Positions 1-8,595 are shown, counted from the stretch's first letter. The stretch is DNA of 46,152 bases from Clostridium sp. (GCA_023667695.1 JAMOZY010000023.1:1-46152), one strand, 5' to 3'. Numbers and translations: made by a program. The notes: generated by a model from the letters alone, not told the origin.

Positions 1-66
1 GAACCGGGGCAGCTCTGTCTATTTAATTCCTACAGTAAATTTACGCTATCGGAGATGAGAGGGGTC

Positions 67-126
67 TTGATAGAATTTAATATTAGGCATATAATAGTAG
101 TAAAACAACTGCAAAACAACTACTAT
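67..126 (+). promoter_or_regulatory. Promoter and palindromic operator of the RelB-PIN operon
   Basis: A -35 TTGATA (67-72) and a -10 TATAAT (90-95) are separated by exactly 17 bp. The inverted repeat ATAGTAGT (94-101) / ACTACTAT (119-126) overlaps the -10. Between the arms lie direct repeats of about 11 bp that share AAAACAACT (102-110 and 113-121). This layout fits autorepression by the antitoxin encoded 24 bp downstream, as is known for RelB/DinJ-type antitoxins. Binding is inferred. Confidence 0.65.
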
Positions 127-149
127 ATGAAGTGGAATGGAGGTATATT

Positions 150-449
150 ATGGCAGAACAGGTATTGATTCAGTTTCGTGCAGATAAAGCGTTAAAACAG
201 GAAGTGACAGAGATTTACGAGTCCCTTGGGATGGACTTGCCCACGGCATTACGTATGTTTATGAATAAAAGTAAAATGGTCAAGGGGATTCCGTTTGATG
301 TAAGGCTTCCAGAGAATACGGTTACAAGAACTGAGGCAATAAGAGCTTTTGAGGAGCTGCGGGTACAAGCCAGTGAACTTCCGGAAATGACATTAGAAGA
401 AATCAATGCAGAAATCTCAGCGGCAAGAGCAGAAAGAAAAAAGAGGTAA
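150..449 (+). CDS. RelB/DinJ-family antitoxin
   Basis: A 99-residue protein. The N-terminus (MAEQVLIQFRADKALKQEV) is followed by a segment with GMDLPTALRMFM, typical of the ribbon-helix-helix DNA-binding part of RelB/DinJ antitoxins, including the early G-[ML]-[DT]-x-x-x-A pattern. The charged C-terminus (AEISAARAERKKR) is the part expected to bind the toxin. The ATG at 150 is preferred over an in-frame GTG at 132 because GGAGG (139-143) sits just upstream of it. The stop is 4 nt before the next gene, so the two are almost certainly co-transcribed. The partner is a PIN-domain protein and not a RelE/YafQ mRNase, the more familiar DinJ partner. Confidence 0.85.
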   Translation: MAEQVLIQFRADKALKQEVTEIYESLGMDLPTALRMFMNKSKMVKGIPFDVRLPENTVTRTEAIRAFEELRVQASELPEMTLEEINAEISAARAERKKR

Positions 450-453
450 TAGC

Positions 454-870
454 ATGACATATTATGCGGTAATAGACACAAATGTATTTATATCTGCTCT
501 TTTATCAAAAAATAGTGATGCTGCGACGGTAAAAGTGTTACGGGCAATTTTTGATGGTAGGATTGTGCCGTTGTATCATGATGATATTTTAATGGAGTAT
601 GATGATGTGCTTCACAGGGAAAAATTTAACTTTAGAGAAGAATCTATACAATTAGTGCTAAATGCTGTGAAAAAGTTTGGCGTTGAGATATTTCCGCAGC
701 CTACGGGAGAAATTTTTGTTGATATGGATGATTTAATATTTTATGAGGTGGCTATGGAAAAGCAGAATGATGATGCGTATTTAGTGACGGGGAATCAGAA
801 GCATTATCCGATTAGGGATTTTATTGTTACACCTGCCGAGATGATGGAGATAATTGAAAATAGAGAGTAA
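454..870 (+). CDS. PIN-domain toxin of the RelB-PIN module
   Basis: A 138-residue protein. It opens MTYYAVIDTNVFISALL, the first PIN-domain strand with the metal-binding Asp of the DTN motif. Further acidic residues occur at the expected places (MEYDDVLHREKF; FVDMDDLIFYEVAM; NDDAYLVTGNQKHYP). The DAYLVTGNxKHYP ending matches the PIN subgroup annotated as putative toxin component (TIGR00305-like). PIN toxins are Mg2+-dependent ribonucleases; the RNA target cannot be read here. The ATG at 454 is chosen because it follows AAGAGGTAATAGC directly; the frame also extends upstream inside the antitoxin gene. Expression depends on the operator at 67-126. Confidence 0.85.
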   Translation: MTYYAVIDTNVFISALLSKNSDAATVKVLRAIFDGRIVPLYHDDILMEYDDVLHREKFNFREESIQLVLNAVKKFGVEIFPQPTGEIFVDMDDLIFYEVAMEKQNDDAYLVTGNQKHYPIRDFIVTPAEMMEIIENRE

Positions 871-917
871 AGGATGAGATTTTTCGTGTGTTGAATGAAC
901 AAAGGGAGATAGAATGG

Positions 918-1685
918 ATGAATAAATTATATAAATTCTGGATGACTCTGCTTGCCATAATCGGTGTTGGAAGCTTCCTTTACTTTCTTATCATTTTTAT
1001 AAAGCTGGGACCAGCCAGCACCTTTAATTATTTCTGGCTGTTGCTCGCATTGCTTTGTGTGGGACTGATTTTAGGTATTCGATATTATGCAAAGCAGGGG
1101 AAGCGACCGCCGAAACGGGTGGTTTTGCCGATGGAGATTCTGGTCGGTATTGGCTTTTTGGGTTTTATTATAATGGAAGGAATCATAATATATGCAAGTC
1201 TGGGAAAACCGGAGGCCCATGCAGAGTATCTCATCATACTGGGAGCAAAGGTAAACGGGACCAGCCCCTCCCTGATTCTGCAATACCGGATTGAAGCCGG
1301 AGCGGAATATTTAAAGCAGAATCCGGAAACAATGGTAATTGCCAGTGGCGGGCAGGGAGCGGACGAAGGGATTTCGGAAGCACAGTGTATCTACAATGAG
1401 CTGGTGAAGCTGGGAATTGAGCCGGAGCGGATTTTGCTGGAGGAGCAGTCCACAAGCACAAAGGAAAATCTGCTGTTTTCCGCGGAATTCTTGCAAAAGG
1501 AGGAAAGCTCTGTGGTAGTGACAACCACTGACTTTCACATTTTCCGAGCGGTACGACTTGCAAAAAAATGCGGTTACGGAAATATATCCGGTAATCGTGC
1601 AAAATCTGTCTGGTGGCTGATTCCGACGAACTATATGCGGGAATTTTTTGCGATACTGAAGGACTTTCTGTGTGGGAATCTGTGA
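918..1685 (+). CDS. YdcF/SanA-like (DUF218) membrane protein
   Basis: A 255-residue protein. Three hydrophobic segments fill roughly the first 100 residues (MTLLAIIGVGSFLYFLIIF; YFWLLLALLCVGLILGI; ILVGIGFLGFIIMEGIII). A cytoplasmic or extracytoplasmic DUF218 domain follows, with AEYLIILGAKVNG, a central ASGGQGADEGISEA motif, RILLEEQSTSTKENLLFS, and VVVTTTDFHIFRAVRLA. These blocks define the YdcF/ElyC/SanA family, linked to envelope integrity and lipid-carrier metabolism; the precise reaction is unsettled. The ATG at 918 is preferred to a GTG at 888 because GGGAG (904-908) is 9 nt upstream. No clear tie to its neighbours is visible. Confidence 0.85.
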   Translation: MNKLYKFWMTLLAIIGVGSFLYFLIIFIKLGPASTFNYFWLLLALLCVGLILGIRYYAKQGKRPPKRVVLPMEILVGIGFLGFIIMEGIIIYASLGKPEAHAEYLIILGAKVNGTSPSLILQYRIEAGAEYLKQNPETMVIASGGQGADEGISEAQCIYNELVKLGIEPERILLEEQSTSTKENLLFSAEFLQKEESSVVVTTTDFHIFRAVRLAKKCGYGNISGNRAKSVWWLIPTNYMREFFAILKDFLCGNL

Positions 1686-1804
1686 TGACTGCATTGCGCC
1701 AATCCGCATAAAGGAAGGGTAGTTTGATAAAAATCCCTGCTTGCGTTGCAGGCAAGGGTGTATTATAGTTAGAAAAGAATGGAACTTTTAAGGAGGAATA
1801 ATTT

Positions 1805-2017
1805 ATGGCACAGGTAACAAAGGATATGATTATAGCAGATATTTTAGCAATTGACCCGGGAAATGCGGCAATTCTGATGGCAGCAGGCATGCACTGCATC
1901 GGTTGCCCGGCCTCTCAGGGAGAAGCATTGGAAGAAGCGTGTATGGTACATGGCATGAACGTAGATGAAGTGCTGGTACAAATCAATGATTATTTGGAAA
2001 AAAAGGAAGAAAAATAA
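1805..2017 (+). CDS. DUF1858 (redox-disulfide) domain protein
   Basis: A 70-residue soluble protein. It shows the DUF1858 pattern: an N-terminal VTKDMIIADILAIDPG, then AAILMAAGMHCIGCPAS with the CxxC pair, then GMNVDEVLVQINDYL. This small family is often encoded near hybrid-cluster proteins and is thought to carry a redox-active disulfide; no such partner is present here. The start is firm because AAGGAGG (1791-1797) lies 7 nt upstream. The upstream gap (1686-1804) holds a short hairpin with arms CCTGC and GCAGG but no T-run. Confidence 0.85.
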   Translation: MAQVTKDMIIADILAIDPGNAAILMAAGMHCIGCPASQGEALEEACMVHGMNVDEVLVQINDYLEKKEEK

Positions 2018-2023
2018 GATTGC

Positions 2024-2073
2024 CGATACAACGGGTTCTTCGTGTGCAAGTCCGTACGAACGGATTGTATCGA
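2024..2073. repeat. Imperfect inverted repeat
   Basis: CGATACAA (about 2024-2031) pairs with TTGTATCG (about 2066-2073). An inner GTTC/GAAC pairing extends the stem with mismatches. No T-run follows, so it is not a clear terminator. It lies just after the DUF1858 stop and may be an mRNA end structure. Confidence 0.4.
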
Positions 2074-2215
2074 CAGCACTGCATGAAATGGCGGAACGGT
2101 CAGAAGAAAATGTGAGATAAAATCCGCAAAGTTCTTGTGATTTTTTGCTATTTGTGGTACAATTTCCTTATATATCACTCGTTTTGAGCAGGAAGGTAAG
2201 GAGGAGGCTGCAAAT

Positions 2216-2515
2216 ATGGGAGAAAATCAGACGGATGGCGGTTTTAATCTTGCGAAGGGCAGTACTTCGATTCTGAAGGGTGTGGATCCGAATGATATCG
2301 GAAGCACAGGAGTTCTGTATTCGAATCGTACAGGAGAAACCGGTGTATTGAAAGGCAGTGTTGCACCAAATGTTTACAATACGGCATATAATTATGAAAA
2401 AGCAAATCCGCCCAAGAGCCAGTCAAAGACTGGAAAGATATTAATGATTGCCTTGGTGATTGTATTCTTAATTATCGCTGTAGTTGCAGCATTGAGTTAT
2501 TTTAAGGTTATATAG
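2216..2515 (+). CDS. Small tail-anchored protein with three T-x-[IV]-L motifs
   Basis: A 99-residue protein I do not recognise by family. Residues 1-72 are polar and low in predicted structure; residues 75-96 (ILMIALVIVFLIIAVVAALS) form a single C-terminal membrane segment with almost no tail, so the N-terminus should face the cytoplasm. Three similar motifs stand out: T17-S-I-L20, T31-G-V-L34 and T42-G-V-L45, two followed by K-G. The pThr-x-x-[IL] spacing is a known FHA-binding pattern, so FHA docking is possible but speculative. AAGGAGGAGG precedes the start and a strong terminator follows the stop, so the gene is monocistronic and looks real. Confidence 0.75.
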   Translation: MGENQTDGGFNLAKGSTSILKGVDPNDIGSTGVLYSNRTGETGVLKGSVAPNVYNTAYNYEKANPPKSQSKTGKILMIALVIVFLIIAVVAALSYFKVI

Positions 2516-2521
2516 CATGGA

Positions 2522-2564
2522 ACAGGCAGGGAGTTGGCATGAATTCCCTGCCTGTATTTTGTTT
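2522..2564 (+). terminator. Rho-independent terminator
   Basis: The perfect 11-bp arms ACAGGCAGGGA (2522-2532) and TCCCTGCCTGT (2545-2555) are followed by ATTTTGTTT. It ends the tail-anchored protein gene 7 nt after its stop. Confidence 0.9.
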
Positions 2565-2622
2565 ATAGGGTGAATGCCTTATATGAAATGTCTGTAAGCA
2601 GTCGCCTGGCTCATTACATTTA

Positions 2623-2760
2623 TTTCCGCGAGCAATGAGAAAAATAGCCATGCTTGCATGGATATTTGACGAATGCTGCGAGGGTCAGATACCCCCGCCC
2701 CTTGGGCGGAAAGAACAAGCTCAATCATGCCCCATAGCTTGCTGCGGGGTATTTGACTTT
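2623..2760 (+). repeat. Dispersed intergenic repeat, long copy A
   Basis: It starts TTTCCGCGAGCAATGAG, contains GATATTTGACGAATGCTGCG and ends GCTTGCTGCGGGGTATTTGA. It shares these blocks in order with the copies at 15513-15614 (same strand) and 13391-13516 (opposite strand). This copy carries an extra inner insert around 2690-2725 that includes a short GCCCCTTGGGC palindrome. With the promoter and leader below, it accounts for most of the 412-bp gap 2516-2927. Confidence 0.75.
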
Positions 2761-2778
2761 ATAAAATGTCAAAAAAAC

Positions 2779-2807
2779 TTGTCAGTATTCAAATTGAGTA
2801 GTAAAAT
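2779..2807 (+). promoter_or_regulatory. Promoter of the hybrid histidine kinase gene
   Basis: A -35 TTGTCA (2779-2784) and a -10 TAAAAT (2802-2807) have a 17-bp spacer, close to the sigma-A consensus. The transcript would carry a leader of about 110 nt. Confidence 0.6.
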
Positions 2808-2830
2808 ATAATTGAGTTAATGTGCCTGTT

Positions 2831-2877
2831 AAACAACTGTGGACCTGTGTCAGTAAAGGCGGCAGTTGTTTTCATTT
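2831..2877 (+). promoter_or_regulatory. Leader hairpin upstream of the histidine kinase
   Basis: The perfect 9-bp arms AAACAACTG (2831-2839) and CAGTTGTTT (2863-2871) are followed by TCATTTT. It lies between the promoter and the RBS (AAAGGAGG near 2911). It could be an attenuator or weak terminator; no known riboswitch consensus was recognised. Confidence 0.45.
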
Positions 2878-2927
2878 TGATAAAAGACACTATCAGATGG
2901 TTTTAGGATAAAAGGAGGTTATAGTTT

Positions 2928-5900
2928 ATGAATATATCCAAAAAGACCTGGCAGAATATATTGTATATACTGATTTTGCTTATTGCGATTTTTTTATTGT
3001 TCCGCTGGTATTCCGTTTCGAACAGCCGGCAGATTGAAAATCGCAATCTGAATTACGCCATGGACTCTGCACGCCAGACAACACTGGGAATCAGTAATGA
3101 ATTTGCCAATGCACAACGGCGGGTACGCAATTATGCCTATTTTCTGAGCGTAGGCATGAATGAAGAGGAGATTGATGCGGATATGCTGCTGGAGCTGGAA
3201 AGCAATGTGGATTTTGACTCTATGCGGTTTATTAATGACCGGGGGGAGAATCTGACCTCGGAAGGAACGGTTTCCGACAGCGTAGACCGGGACTACTTTG
3301 AAGCAGGAATGCAGGGAGAAAGCGGCTGTACTATGGTGCTGAATTCCCGGGTCACCGGCAGGACTACCATGGTGTTCTATGCCCCTGTGCGAAAAGACGG
3401 AGGGGACAGCGAGGTTGTGGGGGTACTGTTGGGTCTGTATCTTGCGGAGGATTATCTTCAGGAAATATTAGAAACGCAGTATTTTGGTGAGGAAGCAGAT
3501 GTGTACCTGTGTAACCGGAACGGAGATGTTATCGCTTCTTCTAACGATAACAAGCCGGATAAGCTGCTGCCGGATGCTTTGCGGGAGGATGGTGTGATTG
3601 ATGCCCAGACCGCAGAGAATGTATGGGCAGTGTTCCAGGGAGAAAAAGAGGAAGAGGGATTTATCTGTGCCTCCGGCAGTCTGACGGACAACCTGTGCGC
3701 GCTTCATGTACCGGATACGGAGTATATTCTAGTTCAGGCATTTCCGAAGCATGTAACACAGATGATGGTTCAGGATGCGAATCGTATTGGAATGACCTTG
3801 CAGACAATTTTAGTTGTATTGTTTGTTATTTATATTGTGATTTTGCTGATTCACAACCGCAGCTCCCGACTTCGGCTGGAACGGAAAAATCGGGAACAGG
3901 GATATATTATTAGCGGAGTGAACACCTTGTTTGTCCGCTTTACTATGGTGGATTTTGAAGAGGATTCCTATCAGTATCTGTCTGGAACGACACCGGAGTC
4001 TGTTGGAATGCACGACAAAGGCTCTTATGAAGAATTTGTAACGTACCTTTGTTCATTTTTGGCGGAAGAGACAGAACGTCAAAAATTCTCCGAGCAGTTG
4101 CAAAAGGATGCTGTGATACAGGAGCTGGAGAGTGAAGGAACCGTCCAGTACGAATTCCAGTCCCAGGAAGGCGACCGGAAGGTATGGATGCATGTCAATA
4201 TCATCTGTCTGGAGAAAAAAGATGGAAAGGCAAGCAAGGTTCTTTTCCTCCGACAGAATGTTACGGCATTGAAGGAAAAAGAACTGAAGACGCAGGCTGT
4301 GATTGATGAAGCAAACCGGAAGGAGCGGCAGTACCGGATTGCCATTACTTCTTCTGCATTCAGTACATTTGAGTTTAATCTCAGCCAGGATATCATCGAG
4401 CAGGAGGTTATCCGGACCATTGACGGCACTCCGGTATCTCTGCTGGAGAAAGTTGGTTTATCTGCTCCTTGTTCCGCTTCCGAATGCTTTGAGAAATGGA
4501 AAGCATTTATTCTGGAGGAGTCCTTGGAGGAATATGAGAATGGAGTGAATCTGGAATATCTGAAGCAGTGCTTTGAAAAGGGTGAAACGGAAGTTACCGT
4601 GGATTACTGGGGCTGGGCCTCTGATGAGCGGCAGATGTGTGTACGCCAGTCCTTTATCATGACACGGGAAGAACGGACCGGGGATATTATGGTCATGGTA
4701 ATTTCCAAGGATATTACAGCCCAGGTAAGAAAGCAGCGGGAACAGACCCAGGCGCTTCAGGATGCTTTGCTGCAGGCACAGCATGCGAACAATGCTAAGA
4801 CGACCTTCCTTTCCAATATGTCCCATGATATCCGTACCCCTATGAATGCTATTATTGGATTTACCACAATCGCAGTCAGTCATATTGACAATAAATCTCA
4901 GGTGCAGGATTGTCTGCAAAAGGTGCTGTCCTCCAGTAACCATCTGCTCAGTCTGATTAATGACATTTTGGATATGAGCCGTATTGAAAGCGGAAAGCTT
5001 CAGATTAAAGAGCAGGAATGCAATATCTCTGAACTGACGCACAATCTGGTCAATATCATTCAGCCACAGGTAAAAGCGAAGCAGCTAGAGCTGTTTATTG
5101 ATACCTTTGATGTTGCCAATGAGGATGTGATTGCGGATTCATTGAAGCTGAGCCAGATTTTTGTGAACCTGTTGAGTAATGCTGTAAAGTATACGCCGGC
5201 AGGCGGAACAGTAAGCTTCCGCATTCAGCAGCAGACAACATTCCATCGGGGATATGGAGACTATGTATTCATCGTCAAGGACAATGGTGTCGGCATGGCG
5301 CCGGACTTTGTAGAGCATATCTTTGAGCCGTTCGAGCGGGAGGCAAGCACGACAAAAACAGGTATTCAGGGAACCGGACTGGGTATGGCCATTACGAAAA
5401 ATATCGTTGAAATCATGGGTGGAACCATTACGGTTCAAAGTGAAAAGGGTAAGGGCAGCGAGTTCCGGGTAGAGCTGAGCCTGAAGCTTCAGGATGTAGA
5501 AAAGAATGCAGAACAGATTAAAGAACTGGAGGGTCTGCGGGCTCTTGTAGTAGATGATGATTTTGAGGGCTGTGAAAGTGTAACCCGGATGCTTAAGCAG
5601 ATTGGAATGCGTGCTGAGTGGACGGTTTCCGGCAGAGAAGCAGTTTATCGGGCAAAAGGCGCCCATAACGAGGGAGATTCCTACCATACTTATATTATTG
5701 ACTGGCAGATGCCGGAGATGAGCGGTATCGAGACAACCCGGCGCATTCGTGCTGCCGTAGGTCCGGAATCTCCGATTATCATCCTTACTGCCTATGATTG
5801 GACAGAAATTGAGGAAGAGGCTATGCAGGCAGGGGTGACTGCTTTTTGTGCTAAGCCGTTGTTTATGTCTGATTTGAAGACGGTTCTGCTGGCGGCCAAC

Positions 5901-6332
5901 GACTTGGCTGAAAAAGAGGAGGAAGAGGCAGCCTGGACGATGGTAGACTTTAGTGGTAAGCGTATTTTACTGGTAGAGGACATCGAGCTGAATCGGGAGA
6001 TTGCACAGTACATTTTGGAGGAGGCAGGCTTCATGGTGGAAACTGCGCCGGATGGTACCGATGCGGTAGAGATGGTCAGCCGTTCGGAGGAAGGCTATTA
6101 TGATGCTGTTCTGATGGATGTGCAGATGCCGATTATGGACGGATATGAGGCTACCCGTACGATTCGGACCTTGCCACGGAATGATGTGAAGAATCTTCCG
6201 ATTATTGCCATGACAGCCAATGCCATGGAGGAAGATAAAGAGGCGGCACTGAAGAATGGTATGAATGCGCATATTGCCAAGCCTTTGGATATCGGACTGT
6301 TCTTGAGTATCTTAGGAAAATATCTGGATTAG
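2928..6332 (+). CDS. Hybrid sensor histidine kinase with two receiver domains
   Basis: A 1134-residue membrane kinase. TM1 is at about residues 11-26 and TM2 at about 292-310; they bracket a Cache-like extracellular sensor of about 265 residues. A PAS-like cytoplasmic region (about 325-600) and a coiled linker follow. The HisKA box SNMSHDIRTPMNAII places the phospho-acceptor at H633. The HATPase domain has LLSNAVKY, DNGVGM (D785) and GTGLGMAITKNIVEIMGG. Two receiver domains close the protein, with predicted phospho-Asp D925 (IIDWQMPEM) and D1064 (LMDVQMPIMDG), both followed by a conserved K-P. No separate response regulator or output gene is adjacent, so the target is unknown. The family signals through multi-step phosphorelay. 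Confidence 0.93.
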   Translation: MNISKKTWQNILYILILLIAIFLLFRWYSVSNSRQIENRNLNYAMDSARQTTLGISNEFANAQRRVRNYAYFLSVGMNEEEIDADMLLELESNVDFDSMRFINDRGENLTSEGTVSDSVDRDYFEAGMQGESGCTMVLNSRVTGRTTMVFYAPVRKDGGDSEVVGVLLGLYLAEDYLQEILETQYFGEEADVYLCNRNGDVIASSNDNKPDKLLPDALREDGVIDAQTAENVWAVFQGEKEEEGFICASGSLTDNLCALHVPDTEYILVQAFPKHVTQMMVQDANRIGMTLQTILVVLFVIYIVILLIHNRSSRLRLERKNREQGYIISGVNTLFVRFTMVDFEEDSYQYLSGTTPESVGMHDKGSYEEFVTYLCSFLAEETERQKFSEQLQKDAVIQELESEGTVQYEFQSQEGDRKVWMHVNIICLEKKDGKASKVLFLRQNVTALKEKELKTQAVIDEANRKERQYRIAITSSAFSTFEFNLSQDIIEQEVIRTIDGTPVSLLEKVGLSAPCSASECFEKWKAFILEESLEEYENGVNLEYLKQCFEKGETEVTVDYWGWASDERQMCVRQSFIMTREERTGDIMVMVISKDITAQVRKQREQTQALQDALLQAQHANNAKTTFLSNMSHDIRTPMNAIIGFTTIAVSHIDNKSQVQDCLQKVLSSSNHLLSLINDILDMSRIESGKLQIKEQECNISELTHNLVNIIQPQVKAKQLELFIDTFDVANEDVIADSLKLSQIFVNLLSNAVKYTPAGGTVSFRIQQQTTFHRGYGDYVFIVKDNGVGMAPDFVEHIFEPFEREASTTKTGIQGTGLGMAITKNIVEIMGGTITVQSEKGKGSEFRVELSLKLQDVEKNAEQIKELEGLRALVVDDDFEGCESVTRMLKQIGMRAEWTVSGREAVYRAKGAHNEGDSYHTYIIDWQMPEMSGIETTRRIRAAVGPESPIIILTAYDWTEIEEEAMQAGVTAFCAKPLFMSDLKTVLLAANDLAEKEEEEAAWTMVDFSGKRILLVEDIELNREIAQYILEEAGFMVETAPDGTDAVEMVSRSEEGYYDAVLMDVQMPIMDGYEATRTIRTLPRNDVKNLPIIAMTANAMEEDKEAALKNGMNAHIAKPLDIGLFLSILGKYLD

Positions 6333-6439
6333 AAGAATCGGGCCGCCAGAATTAGATACTTGCTATAACCGTATTATAATGCTACAATATCAAATTGGTA
6401 TAGATAAGGGGTGCATATGACAAAGGAGGATACCTTGTT

Positions 6440-8425
6440 ATGAATATTGATAGAAAATCTGTAAATGCAATTCGCGTACTCTCTGCAGATGCCATTCAAA
6501 AGGCGAATTCCGGACATCCGGGACTGCCCTTGGGTTCTGCAGCTGCAGGCTATGAATTGTGGGCAAAGCATATGAAGCACAATCCGGCAAATCCGGCCTG
6601 GGTGAATCGGGACCGGTTTATTCTTTCCGGCGGTCATGGTTCTGCATTGCTATATTCTCTGCTTCATTTGTTTGGCTATGGATTGACGATAGAAGATATG
6701 AAGAATTTCCGTCAGCTGGACTCTCTGACACCGGGACATCCGGAGTATGGACATACCGTAGGCGTAGAAGCAACGACCGGACCTCTGGGGGCAGGTATGG
6801 CTATGGCAGTGGGTATGGCTATGGCAGAAAACCATCTGGCAGCTACATTTAATAAAGAAGGATTTCCGGTAGTGGACCATTACACCTATGTTCTGGGCGG
6901 TGACGGCTGTATGATGGAGGGAATCTCTTATGAGGCGTTTTCACTGGCAGGTTCCCTGGGGTTAGGTAAGCTGATTGTATTATATGATTCGAATAATATT
7001 TCCATTGAAGGGGATACGAATATTACATTTCGTGAAAATGTGCAGCAGCGGTTTCGGGCCTTTGGCTTTCAGACGCTGTTGGTTGAGGATGGAAATGATT
7101 TAGAAGCCATAGGCAAGGCAATCGAGGAGGCAAAAGCAGATACTTCCCGTCCGTCCATGATTGAAATCAAAACGAAAATCGGGTTTGGCTGCCCGGCAAA
7201 GGAAGGTAAGGCATCTGCCCATGGAGAGCCGTTAGGTGTTGAGAATGTTGCAGCATTACGGGAGAATCTGGGCTGGGATATAAAGGAAAGCTTTGTAATT
7301 CCGCAGGATGTATATGATAATTTCAAGGCAATTGGAGAAGCAAATGCCAGAGAAGAGGAAGCATGGAATACCTTATTTGCAGAGTATACAGCAAAATATC
7401 CGGAGATGCAGGAGCTTTGGGAGCAGTATTATGATGAAAATCGTGGAGAATTACTGTATGACCTGGCAGACTTTTGGACAGTTCCGGAGAAGGCAGAAGC
7501 GACCCGAAATGTATCCGGTCAGTTGATAAATGTAATAAAAAATGTATTGCCGAACCTGTTCGGCGGTGCTGCAGACCTGGCGCCTTCTACGAAAACCTAT
7601 ATGAGCGATATGGGAGATTATTCCGGAGAAAATCCCACCGGAAAAAATGTGCATTTTGGTATTCGGGAAATTGCCATGGCAGCCATTGGAAATGGACTTG
7701 CGCTTCATGGAGGACTGCGGCCATTCGTATCTACCTTTTTTGTATTTAGTGATTATGTAAAGCCTATGGCGCGGTTATCTGCGCTGATGGGTCTGCCATT
7801 AACTTATGTATTGACCCATGACAGTATCGGCGTCGGAGAGGACGGTCCTACGCATGAACCGATTGAACAGCTGGCGATGCTTCGCTCTCTGCCAAACTTT
7901 ACGGTATACCGTCCGGCAGATGCAACCGAGACGGCAGCAGCCTGGTATTATGCAGTAACCTCTAAGAATACGCCGACAGCCCTGGTATTGTCCCGGCAGA
8001 ATCTGCCGCAGCTTGCAGGCTCTGGCAGAGACGCCTTAAAGGGCGGGTATGTAGTAGCGGAAGCGGAAAAGGATGTGCCGGATGCAATCATTATAGGGAC
8101 CGGTTCCGAAGTACAGCTTGGCATTGCAGCAAAGGAACGGCTGGCAAAGGAAGATATTGATATCCGGGTAGTCAGCATGCCGTCCATGGATGTATTCGAA
8201 CAGCAGCCGGAGGAATACAAGCAGCTTGTGCTGCCGAAGGAGGTACGGGCGCGAGTTGCCGTAGAAGCCTTATCTGATTTTGGATGGGGCAAGTATGTAG
8301 GTCTGGATGGAGAAGTTGTATCTATGCAGGGCTTTGGTGCTTCTGCTCCAGGTGGACAACTATTTGAGCATTTTGGAATTACAACGGATGCAGTAGTGGA
8401 AGCAGTTAAGAAAACCCTGAAATAA
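6440..8425 (+). CDS. tkt: Transketolase
   Basis: A 661-residue full-length transketolase, a thiamine-diphosphate enzyme that moves two-carbon units between sugar phosphates in the non-oxidative pentose phosphate pathway. Visible hallmarks are ANSGHPGLPLGSA near the N-terminus, SGGHGSALLY, the ThDP/Mg site GGDGCMMEG ending in DSNNISIEG, and the central-domain block GEDGPTHEPIEQLAMLRS. GGAGG lies upstream of the ATG with good spacing. The gene is transcribed alone and ends in the strong terminator at 8441. rpiB at 15727 serves the same pathway but is unlinked in transcription. Confidence 0.96.
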   Translation: MNIDRKSVNAIRVLSADAIQKANSGHPGLPLGSAAAGYELWAKHMKHNPANPAWVNRDRFILSGGHGSALLYSLLHLFGYGLTIEDMKNFRQLDSLTPGHPEYGHTVGVEATTGPLGAGMAMAVGMAMAENHLAATFNKEGFPVVDHYTYVLGGDGCMMEGISYEAFSLAGSLGLGKLIVLYDSNNISIEGDTNITFRENVQQRFRAFGFQTLLVEDGNDLEAIGKAIEEAKADTSRPSMIEIKTKIGFGCPAKEGKASAHGEPLGVENVAALRENLGWDIKESFVIPQDVYDNFKAIGEANAREEEAWNTLFAEYTAKYPEMQELWEQYYDENRGELLYDLADFWTVPEKAEATRNVSGQLINVIKNVLPNLFGGAADLAPSTKTYMSDMGDYSGENPTGKNVHFGIREIAMAAIGNGLALHGGLRPFVSTFFVFSDYVKPMARLSALMGLPLTYVLTHDSIGVGEDGPTHEPIEQLAMLRSLPNFTVYRPADATETAAAWYYAVTSKNTPTALVLSRQNLPQLAGSGRDALKGGYVVAEAEKDVPDAIIIGTGSEVQLGIAAKERLAKEDIDIRVVSMPSMDVFEQQPEEYKQLVLPKEVRARVAVEALSDFGWGKYVGLDGEVVSMQGFGASAPGGQLFEHFGITTDAVVEAVKKTLK

Positions 8426-8440
8426 ATGAAAATAAATGGG

Positions 8441-8487
8441 GCTGTCGCTTTAACGAATAAAAATTCGAGAAGCGACAGCTTCGTTTT
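8441..8487 (+). terminator. tkt terminator, copy 1 of an inverted 39-bp pair
   Basis: GCTGTCGCTT (8441-8450) pairs with AAGCGACAGC (8470-8479), with an inner CGAAT/ATTCG pairing, followed by TTCGTTTTT. The 39 bp from 8441 to 8479 are the exact reverse complement of 10571-10609. Similarity continues through the T-run and a following GCTGT. Confidence 0.92.
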
Positions 8488-8595
8488 TGCTGTCTTCGGG
8501 ATGATTCATAAGCCATTTCTGATGGTCTGAAACCCATGTAGTCATGAGCAGACAAGCACTATTCTTTTCCCTGGTACAACTTTCTTCAAAAAAAA

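Noticed and set aside
2808-2927. Possible c-di-GMP or other riboswitch in the histidine kinase leader.
   Set aside because: The region has a simple hairpin but none of the conserved riboswitch core sequences that I could recognise.
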